From Oscillospiraceae bacterium (GTDB lineage Bacteria > Bacillota > Clostridia > Oscillospirales > Ruminococcaceae): a DNA stretch of 20,707 nt. A program made the translations under genes and the position numbers. Shown here one piece after another: positions 1 to 5,962 of this stretch (its first letter is position 1; each line of letters starts with the position of its first letter). Location of the stretch: positions 1 to 20,707 of the forward strand of contig JAEDNF010000003.1 in NCBI GenBank assembly GCA_016302655.1. The letters are read 5' to 3'. The notes under the pieces are model-generated. The model was not told where the DNA came from and searched no databases. It saw only the letters and a list, made by a program, of their open reading frames with translations.

Positions 1-1
1 G

Positions 2-313
2 TTTGTAACGCTTCTGACCGTGAATCTTATCCACAGGAATTTTATTAATTACCTATGGATGAATATTGCGGTAATAATTATCGTAGAGGCAGCGGAACTC
101 CTTTTCAAGTATATTATATGGAGAAATCCCGATATCGACATAGTTCTTCTGAGTTATATGCTGCCTGCTTTTATAGCTTCGGTGGTTATCTCGGTGCCGA
201 CATATTTTCTTGTCAGACTGATAAACAGGAAAACAAGCATTACAAACTCTTTGGAAAATATTCTGTCGTCGATTAAAGACACAGAAGAGGATGACGAGGA
301 CATAAGATTTTAA
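2..313 (+). CDS. mreD: Rod shape-determining protein MreD, C-terminal part (5' truncated by window edge)
   Basis: The reading frame is open from base 2, so the window begins inside this gene and 103 residues of the C-terminal part remain. The visible part is hydrophobic, with about two to three membrane segments separated by a short polar stretch (WRNPDID). It then has a typical MreD ending, where YMLPAF and a hydrophobic helix lead into a short basic stretch (RLINRK) and an acidic tail (EEDDEDIRF). MreD is an integral membrane partner of MreC and MreB in the elongasome, which directs side-wall peptidoglycan synthesis. The assignment depends partly on context: the next gene, 12 bases on, is a class B PBP, and mreBCD-pbp2 is the usual order. 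A GTG at 20 is an internal codon rather than a convincing start, since no ribosome binding site precedes it. MreD sequences diverge fast, so similarity alone would be weak. Confidence 0.82.
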   Translation, partial: FVTLLTVNLIHRNFINYLWMNIAVIIIVEAAELLFKYIIWRNPDIDIVLLSYMLPAFIASVVISVPTYFLVRLINRKTSITNSLENILSSIKDTEEDDEDIRF

Positions 314-325
314 CGGAGGCAACTG

Positions 326-2422
326 TTGAATAAAATAGCAAGACAAATAAGAACCGTAATATTTGTTATTATTGTAGTTCTGTTATCATTTGCCTGTACG
401 CTCCAGCTTCTTCAGATACAGATAGTTGACGGTGAATACTATAAAGAGCAGACGCAAAACACCTATACTGCAAATCAGACTATTCAGGCGGCAAGAGGAC
501 AGATTTTCACAAGTGACGGCAAACTCATCAATACAAACAGACTTGTATACAAGGTAATTATACAGAAAGCATTTTTTGAATCAGGAACGGAAAACGATGT
601 TATAGCAAAGACCGTAAAGATTCTTCAAAATAACAATGAAGAATGGATTGAGTCCCTGCCTATAAGTAAAACCACTCCTTACAAGTTTACCGGCGACGAG
701 GATGAAGTCGATACACTAAGGGCAAAACTCGATCTCGGCGTGTATGCAACAGCTGACAACTGTATGAATGCGCTGTACGAAAAGTTTAAAATAGCCGATA
801 CTTACGGACAGGAGATGCGAAGAATAATCGCAGGAGTCCGTTATGAGATGCTTATCCGTGACTTTTCTTATCAGAATCGTTATACAATGGCGGAAGATGT
901 ATCGGTTCAGGCTGTTATCGAACTTAAAGAACAGAGCTTTATGCTCAAAGGCATCGATATTATCGAAGAATCGATAAGACAGTACGACGGAAAAGACTTT
1001 ATCCCCCAGGTTGTAGGGCGTATAGGCGCAATTTCAGCCGAAGAATATGAAGAGCTTTCCGATAAAGGCTACAGTCTTAATGATACTACCGGAAAATGGG
1101 GTATAGAAAGCGCAATGGAAAGCGTTCTGAGAGGTCAGAACGGTGTGCGTTCAATAACCAGAGATTCTTCGGGTATGGTGGTGTCCGATGATATTTCCAA
1201 GCAGGCAGTAGCAGGAAATTCCGTAAAACTGACTATTGACAGCAAGTTTCAGAATGATGTCCAGGCTATACTTGAAAACCATATCAAATGGCTCCACTAT
1301 AACAACGATCCCAATCGTGGAAATAAAGTTGATGCAGGCGGAGTAGTGGTACTCGATGCAAAAACAGGCGCTGTTCTTGCAATGGCAAACTACCCGAACT
1401 ATGATATCAACAACTATATCGACCTTATAAACAATCCCGTTGACCCTAATCCGACCTATAACAGATGTATATACGGTCTGTACCGTCCCGGTTCGGCATT
1501 TAAGACGATTACAGCGACAGCTTCTCTCGTATCGGGGCTTGCAAATGAAAATACTGAGATTTACTGCGGCGGTATCTACACCTATTACAGTGATTATCAG
1601 CCCGGATGTATAATGGGCTTTGTCGGTGATGTAAATGTAAAAACGGCGCTCAGATATTCCTGCAATATATATTTCTATGATATGGCAAGACAGATGGGAA
1701 TAGATTATCTTGCAAAGGTTGCGGGATGGTTCGGCGTCGGTCAGGATCTTGAGTTAGAAATCGGCGGAGCTACAGGAAATATGAGCACCCCTGAATATAT
1801 CGAATCACTCGGCGGAACCTGGACTCCCGGTTCAACGATACAGGCAGGTATAGGTCAGCTTGAAACAACGGTTACACCGCTTAATCTCGCAGTAATAGCG
1901 CTTACTCTTGCTAATGACGGTACCCGTTACCGCCCTTATCTTGTTGACAGTATTATGAACTACGACGGTACAGAAACTATTTCTAAAACAGAGCCGACAG
2001 TAGCATATAAAATCGATGCAGACAAACACATTTTTGAGGTAGTCCGTGAAGGTATGATTATGGTCGCTGATGATGTACAGTGGCCTATGGGCTCAGGGAT
2101 TACACAGCTTGCCGACCTTCCGTACAGCGTAGCTATTAAGACAGGCACACCGCAGGTAACCGAAGATACCTTCAACTCAACGATTCTGGGATATTATCCT
2201 GCGGAAGATCCACAGATTTGCTTCGGAATTGTACTTGAAAAGGGAGAGTTCTCAAGACTTATGATAAGAAATATAATTGAATCATATTTCTATGATAATT
2301 ACCAGCCTGTTACAAATGAAAAGGGAGATATTATTCTTCCCTGGGGCGGTCAAAGTACAAATACGCCCGGCCGTCCTGCAAGAGGAGAAGCTGATAAGGA
2401 GCAAAGTGCCGAGAGTCAATAA
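326..2422 (+). CDS. mrdA: Penicillin-binding protein 2, elongasome class B transpeptidase
   Basis: This 698-residue bitopic class B PBP cross-links peptidoglycan during cell elongation, with its catalytic domain outside the membrane. One N-terminal membrane helix (about 10-31) is followed by a PBP dimerisation/pedestal region (about 45-300) and a transpeptidase domain (about 320-660). All three active-site motifs are present: S390-A-F-K393, S445-C-N447 and K605-T-G607. The C-terminal tail (about 670-698) is polar and rich in Gly, Pro, Glu and Ser. The start is a TTG at 326 with GGAGG at 315-319 six bases upstream; no better ATG precedes the membrane helix. It lies 12 bases after mreD and is presumably co-transcribed with it. 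The mreD linkage favours the elongation enzyme (PBP2/MrdA) over the division enzyme FtsI or the sporulation enzyme SpoVD, and no PASTA repeats are seen. No clear terminator follows the gene. Confidence 0.92.
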   Translation: MNKIARQIRTVIFVIIVVLLSFACTLQLLQIQIVDGEYYKEQTQNTYTANQTIQAARGQIFTSDGKLINTNRLVYKVIIQKAFFESGTENDVIAKTVKILQNNNEEWIESLPISKTTPYKFTGDEDEVDTLRAKLDLGVYATADNCMNALYEKFKIADTYGQEMRRIIAGVRYEMLIRDFSYQNRYTMAEDVSVQAVIELKEQSFMLKGIDIIEESIRQYDGKDFIPQVVGRIGAISAEEYEELSDKGYSLNDTTGKWGIESAMESVLRGQNGVRSITRDSSGMVVSDDISKQAVAGNSVKLTIDSKFQNDVQAILENHIKWLHYNNDPNRGNKVDAGGVVVLDAKTGAVLAMANYPNYDINNYIDLINNPVDPNPTYNRCIYGLYRPGSAFKTITATASLVSGLANENTEIYCGGIYTYYSDYQPGCIMGFVGDVNVKTALRYSCNIYFYDMARQMGIDYLAKVAGWFGVGQDLELEIGGATGNMSTPEYIESLGGTWTPGSTIQAGIGQLETTVTPLNLAVIALTLANDGTRYRPYLVDSIMNYDGTETISKTEPTVAYKIDADKHIFEVVREGMIMVADDVQWPMGSGITQLADLPYSVAIKTGTPQVTEDTFNSTILGYYPAEDPQICFGIVLEKGEFSRLMIRNIIESYFYDNYQPVTNEKGDIILPWGGQSTNTPGRPARGEADKEQSAESQ

Positions 2423-2501
2423 AAATTATACGAAATGCACAAAAAAATGGCGATATTTTCATATTAGTTTAACAAAAAATGATTTTTTTCATTCAAAAGT
2501 C

Positions 2502-2530
2502 TTTATTTATTGTCGGTTTTATGATACAAT
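2502..2530 (+). promoter_or_regulatory. Candidate sigma-A promoter for the minD-like gene (extended -10)
   Basis: TACAAT at 2525-2530 is preceded by TGA, giving an extended -10 element. TTTATT at 2502-2507, a weak -35, lies 17 bases upstream. It sits in the 170-base gap between pbp2 and the MinD-like gene, and that gap is otherwise A/T-rich with no gene seen. The -35 match is poor, so the call rests on the extended -10. Confidence 0.4.
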
Positions 2531-2592
2531 TATAACAATTAGAATAAAGATAAGCGTATATTAATGCTTGTTGAGGCAAGGAGAGCGATTTT

Positions 2593-3330
2593 ATGTCACA
2601 GATCATAGCAGTAACAGCCGGAAAAGGCGGTACGGGAAAATCCACTACATCGGCAAATGTTGCTCGCGGATTAGCCGCTTTAGGAAAAAGAACACTTCTC
2701 GTTGAGCTCGATTTCGGATTAAGATGTTTGGACATTATGCTCGGCATTAAGGATAAAGTTAAACACGATATCGGTGAGTATCTTGAAGGTAAGATCGACA
2801 TTCTTACAGCTACTACAAAAGTTGAAACAGTAGAAAATCTTTATCTGGTTTGTGCTACGAGAAACCCGTTTATAGATATCAATCCCGAGAAGATTATGGG
2901 TGTATGTGAAGAAATGCGTCAGCATTTCGATTATATCATAATCGATACTGCAGGTGTAGGAAGTTCGGTGTTCAGCGTTATTAAAGCAGCAGAAATGATA
3001 CTTATGGTAACTACTCCCGATACAGTCTGCGTAAGAGACGGAGCGATTCTTTCCGACTTCTTATATGTCAAGAACTGTACAAATCAGAGACTTATCATCA
3101 ATAAAGTCAGCCAGAACTTTAAGGATGAAGAAATACTTTACGACCTTGATGAAGTTATGGATTCAGTCGGAATACAGCTGTTAGGTGTTGTTCCTGAAGA
3201 TAATAATATCAAGGTTTGCGGTGCAAAGGGTATGCCGTTACCGCCTTCTTGTCCCGGTGCTAAGGCTTACGGCGCAATCGCAAAGAGAATACTTGGGGAA
3301 GATATACCGCTTACAATAAATATTAATTGA
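2593..3330 (+). CDS. MinD/ParA-family ATPase, MinD-like, without C-terminal membrane-targeting helix
   Basis: This 245-residue P-loop ATPase of the MinD/ParA family has a deviant Walker A motif (K11-GGTGK-S17-T18). An E38-L-D40-F-G-L-R-x-L-D47 segment aligns without gaps to the DFDIGLRNLD segment of E. coli MinD, with the first Asp replaced by Glu. A Walker B-like strand (FDYIIIDTAG) and a VTTP segment follow. MinD positions the division site by recruiting MinC to the membrane. Here the chain ends at AKRILGEDIPLTININ, just where other MinDs continue into the amphipathic membrane-binding helix, and no minC or minE is adjacent. The ATG at 2593 has AAGGAGA upstream. The location after mreD-pbp2 and before mgsA matches the clostridial min locus, so it is probably a MinD derivative. 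A role as a soluble partitioning-type switch is also possible. Confidence 0.8.
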   Translation: MSQIIAVTAGKGGTGKSTTSANVARGLAALGKRTLLVELDFGLRCLDIMLGIKDKVKHDIGEYLEGKIDILTATTKVETVENLYLVCATRNPFIDINPEKIMGVCEEMRQHFDYIIIDTAGVGSSVFSVIKAAEMILMVTTPDTVCVRDGAILSDFLYVKNCTNQRLIINKVSQNFKDEEILYDLDEVMDSVGIQLLGVVPEDNNIKVCGAKGMPLPPSCPGAKAYGAIAKRILGEDIPLTININ

Positions 3331-3370
3331 TGCAAAGCGTATACGGTCAGAAAAGAAAAAGAGGTAAAAT

Positions 3371-3769
3371 ATGAATATTGCACTTATTGCTCATGATTCA
3401 AAAAAAGAACTGATGGTTCAGTTCTGCATTGCTTATTGCGGTATACTAAGCCGACATAATCTGTGCGCAACCGGTACTACCGGAAAACTTGTTTCAGAAG
3501 CAACGGGGCTACATATTCAAAGATATCTCAGCGGTTCACAAGGCGGCGACCAGCAGATATGCGCAAGAATTTCTTGTAATGAGATAGATGTGCTTATCTT
3601 CTTCAGAGATCCGCTTAATGCCAAGCCGTATGAGCCTAACGAAATGAACCTTTTGCGTCTTTGTGATGTTCATAACATTCCTCTTGCTACCAATATAGCG
3701 ACAGCAGAGGCAATGATACATGCGCTTGAACGCGGCGATCTTGACTGGCGTGAAATCGTCAGAGGTTAA
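3371..3769 (+). CDS. mgsA: Methylglyoxal synthase homologue with altered active-site residues
   Basis: This 132-residue protein aligns along its length to MgsA, which converts dihydroxyacetone phosphate to methylglyoxal and phosphate in a bypass of lower glycolysis. Family motifs present are IAHD (H8-D9), ATGTTG (33-38), SG at 54-55, GGDQQ (58-62, with D60 equal to the E. coli catalytic base Asp71), FRDPL (D80 equal to Asp91) and LRLCDV, followed by IPLATN. The offset to E. coli numbering is a constant 11. On that offset the conserved PH(D/E)PD segment reads P-Y87-E-P-N90, so the equivalents of His98 and Asp101 are Tyr and Asn. The family SGPxGG segment reads SGSQGG. Activity may therefore be reduced or changed. 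The gene is 40 bases downstream of the MinD-like gene, with GAGGT before the ATG, and probably shares its transcript, which ends at the terminator just after it. Confidence 0.88.
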   Translation: MNIALIAHDSKKELMVQFCIAYCGILSRHNLCATGTTGKLVSEATGLHIQRYLSGSQGGDQQICARISCNEIDVLIFFRDPLNAKPYEPNEMNLLRLCDVHNIPLATNIATAEAMIHALERGDLDWREIVRG

Positions 3770-3779
3770 CAAATTTGCA

Positions 3780-3807
3780 GGCGTACTTATTTCGGTACGC
3801 CTTTTTT
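3780..3807 (+). terminator. Rho-independent terminator after mgsA
   Basis: GGCGTAC (3780-3786) pairs with GTACGCC (3795-3801) across an 8-base loop and is followed directly by six T (3802-3807). It closes the mreD-pbp2-minD-mgsA unit only 30 bases before hisS. Confidence 0.9.
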
Positions 3808-3837
3808 ATGTAAATAATCGAAAGGAACAAAAAGAAA

Positions 3838-5118
3838 ATGGAGTTAGTAACAAAAAGACCCAGAGGTACGGAAGATAAGCTACCGAAAGATATATATAAG
3901 TGGCACACAGTTGAAAAAGTTGCAAAGAATGTTGCAGAAGCTTACGGCTGTAAAGAGATACGCACACCGACTTTTGAGCACACCGAGCTTTTTCAGCGTG
4001 GTGTAGGCGGAACTACAGATGTTGTACAGAAAGAGATGTACACCTTCAACGATAAGAAGGGAAGAAGCATAACGCTTAAACCCGAAGGTACTGCAGGCGC
4101 AGTAAGAGCCGCTATAGAGAACGGTCTTCTTAATGATGCACTTCCGCTTAAAACATACTATTTCACACGCTGTTTCAGATATGAAGCTCCGCAGAGCGGA
4201 CGCCTGCGTGAATTTAACCAGGTTGGTATTGAATATTTCGGAACTGCGGCACCGGCGGCAGACGCAGAAGTTATTTCACTTGCAAATGACATAATAAAAA
4301 GCCTTGGAGTTAAGAATATCAGCCTTGAAATAAACAGCATAGGTTGTCCCAAATGCCGTGCAGAGTATCACAAAGCGCTTAAGGAGTATTATTCACAGTA
4401 TAAAGAACAGCTTTGCGGAACCTGCCTTGAAAGACTTGAACGCAACCCTATGAGACTGCTTGATTGCAAGAGCGAGATATGCAGCAGCTTTAAAAAGGAT
4501 GCTCCAATGATACTGGACTACCTTTGCGATGACTGTAAACAGCACTTTGAAAGCGTAAAAAAACGCCTTGATGTTCTTGGCGTAAAATATACTATCAATC
4601 CACTTATCGTGCGTGGTCTTGACTATTACACCAATACTGTGTTTGAGTTCATTTCAAATGAAATCGGCTCGCAGGGCGCAGTTTGTGCAGGCGGCAGATA
4701 TAACGGACTTGTAGAGGAGATAGGCGGAAATTCTACTCCGGGACTCGGCTTTGCAATGGGACTTGAAAGAATAATAATGGTTATGGAGAATCAGAATCTC
4801 GAGTTTGAGCCCGAAAAGAAGTGCGACCTATATATTGCTTCATTTGATGAAGAATCAAACACATACGCTATGGAGCTTGTACAGAAACTGAGAGAAGAAG
4901 GTTTCTGGGCAGAATGTGATATATCTGGACGCAGTTTCAAAGCACAGATGAAATATGCCAATAAAATAGGTGCAACTTATTGCATGGTTATCGGCGGAGA
5001 TGAAATGCAGACAAAATCCGCAAAGCTCAAGCGTATGTCAGACGGCACAGAAACACCGATTACTCTTGATGACAGATTCAGCGAAAAGTTAAACACAATG
5101 ATTCTTGATATTGTGTAA
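3838..5118 (+). CDS. hisS: Histidine--tRNA ligase (HisRS)
   Basis: This 426-residue class II aminoacyl-tRNA synthetase charges tRNA-His in the cytosol. The N-terminal RPRGTEDKLP (7-16) is typical of HisRS. Motif 2 spans R111-CFRYE to about 130, including GRLREFNQ. The HisRS-specific RGLDYY (259-264) and GGRYNGL (285-291) follow, then motif 3 GLGFAMGLER (302-311), and a C-terminal anticodon-binding domain from about 330. Residues around 170-250 form a cysteine-rich insertion with several CxxC pairs (C170/C173 and others), as in many clostridial HisRS, perhaps metal-binding. Length is normal. The ATG at 3838 has AAAGGA about 12 bases upstream. No clear promoter is visible in the 30 bases after the mgsA terminator, and no T-box leader fits there, so expression may depend on read-through or on a promoter within mgsA. 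Confidence 0.96.
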   Translation: MELVTKRPRGTEDKLPKDIYKWHTVEKVAKNVAEAYGCKEIRTPTFEHTELFQRGVGGTTDVVQKEMYTFNDKKGRSITLKPEGTAGAVRAAIENGLLNDALPLKTYYFTRCFRYEAPQSGRLREFNQVGIEYFGTAAPAADAEVISLANDIIKSLGVKNISLEINSIGCPKCRAEYHKALKEYYSQYKEQLCGTCLERLERNPMRLLDCKSEICSSFKKDAPMILDYLCDDCKQHFESVKKRLDVLGVKYTINPLIVRGLDYYTNTVFEFISNEIGSQGAVCAGGRYNGLVEEIGGNSTPGLGFAMGLERIIMVMENQNLEFEPEKKCDLYIASFDEESNTYAMELVQKLREEGFWAECDISGRSFKAQMKYANKIGATYCMVIGGDEMQTKSAKLKRMSDGTETPITLDDRFSEKLNTMILDIV

Positions 5119-5138
5119 TGTTCATCTAATTCAGATAT

Positions 5139-5864
5139 ATGAACGATACTTGGAATCCCTGGCACGGATGCAGAAAAATCAGCGCAGGGTGTCAGAATTG
5201 TTATGTATACAGGCATGACGCAAAATATGATATCGACAGCACGGCAGTAGTAAAGAACAAATCGTTTTATGCTCCTGCCGAGCGTTATAAATACGGCAAT
5301 TATAAGATGAATCCACCCGGAGGAATTATATATACCTGCTTCACATCCGACTTTTTTCTTGACGATGCTGACAAGTGGAGAGGCGAGTGCTGGCAGATGA
5401 TAAAACAGCGCCGTGATGTAACGTTCTTTATAATTACTAAGAGAATCCACAGATTTGCTGAGTGCATACCTGATGATTGGGGCGACGGATATGATAATGT
5501 TCATATCTGCTGTACCTGTGAAAATCAGAAAGCGGCAGATTTCAGACTTCCTATTTTCTTAGAAGCTCCTATTAAGCAAAAGTCTATTATCTGCGAACCT
5601 CTGCTTGAGCAGATTGACCTCAGCGGTTATCTCGATAAATCGATAATCAAAGAAGTTACCGTCGGCGGAGAATCTGGTAATGAAGCCCGTGTTTGCAATT
5701 ACGACTGGGTGCTTGATATCAGACGCCAATGCATTGATGCAGGCGTTGATTTTCATTTCAGGCAGACAGGAGCAAAATTTGTAAAAGACGGCAAGCTATA
5801 TCGTATAGAGAGAAAATATCAGCATTCTCAAAGCAGGAAAGCTAATATCGACATTATTCATTAA
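5139..5864 (+). CDS. DUF5131 (phage Gp37/Gp68-like) three-cysteine protein, possibly radical SAM-related
   Basis: This 241-residue protein matches what I know of the DUF5131 family, first described in phages as Gp37/Gp68. The N-terminus WNPWHGC leads into a C11-x6-C18-x2-C21-Y motif that resembles a radical SAM iron-sulfur ligand set. Further family-like segments are CFTSDFF (about 68-74), a TKR at about 101-103, a CEP near 150 and GGESGNEAR (about 178-186). The biochemical function is not established to my knowledge. Some relatives are encoded beside a three-Cys-motif partner protein (TcmP), and none is present here. It lies 20 bases after hisS with the same orientation. There is no recognisable Shine-Dalgarno sequence before the ATG at 5139, which suggests weak translation or coupling to hisS. 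The placement between two class II aaRS genes is unexplained. Confidence 0.82.
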   Translation: MNDTWNPWHGCRKISAGCQNCYVYRHDAKYDIDSTAVVKNKSFYAPAERYKYGNYKMNPPGGIIYTCFTSDFFLDDADKWRGECWQMIKQRRDVTFFIITKRIHRFAECIPDDWGDGYDNVHICCTCENQKAADFRLPIFLEAPIKQKSIICEPLLEQIDLSGYLDKSIIKEVTVGGESGNEARVCNYDWVLDIRRQCIDAGVDFHFRQTGAKFVKDGKLYRIERKYQHSQSRKANIDIIH

Positions 5865-5869
5865 ACTGT

Positions 5870-5898
5870 TTGACTTTTTGCCTTTACAGTGATATAAT
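5870..5898 (+). promoter_or_regulatory. Sigma-A promoter of thrS
   Basis: TTGACT (5870-5875), a 17-base spacer and a perfect TATAAT (5893-5898) lie six bases after the stop of the DUF5131 gene. Transcription would start near 5905, giving a thrS leader of about 58 bases, too short for a T-box. Confidence 0.82.
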
Positions 5899-5928
5899 AT
5901 CTTTATGCTTTTATGCACTAACAAAAGA

Positions 5929-5945
5929 CCGCTCTCGTATGGCGG
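5929..5945 (+). promoter_or_regulatory. Putative tRNA-Thr anticodon-arm mimic in thrS leader (translational operator)
   Basis: The bases form a 5-bp stem: C5929-G5945, C5930-G5944, G5931-C5943, C5932-G5942 and U5933-G5941. They close a 7-base loop, CUCGUAU (5934-5940). In tRNA numbering the loop has U33, anticodon C34-G35-U36, which is a threonine anticodon, and A37. The hairpin ends five bases before the thrS GGAGG (5951-5955). E. coli ThrRS is known to repress its own mRNA by binding a tRNA-Thr-like operator upstream of the ribosome binding site. The geometry here suggests the same principle. The structure is seen in the sequence; the function is inferred. Confidence 0.55.
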
Positions 5946-5962
5946 CTTCAGGAGGAAAAACA

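Noticed and set aside
2474..2488. AAAAAAT-G-ATTTTTT repeat after pbp2 as a terminator
   Set aside because: It is a symmetrical A/T run with a one-base centre and no GC stem, so it cannot form a normal terminator hairpin.
4977..5504. A 175-codon minus-strand open frame
   Set aside because: It is antisense to the end of hisS and the DUF5131 gene, has no ribosome binding site, and shows no recognisable domain.
5870..5962. N-terminal extension of ThrRS from an in-frame codon at 5870 or ATG 5939
   Set aside because: The extension would begin inside the -35 box, and the added residues do not belong to a TGS domain. ATG 5963 has GGAGG at the right distance; ATG 5939 has none.
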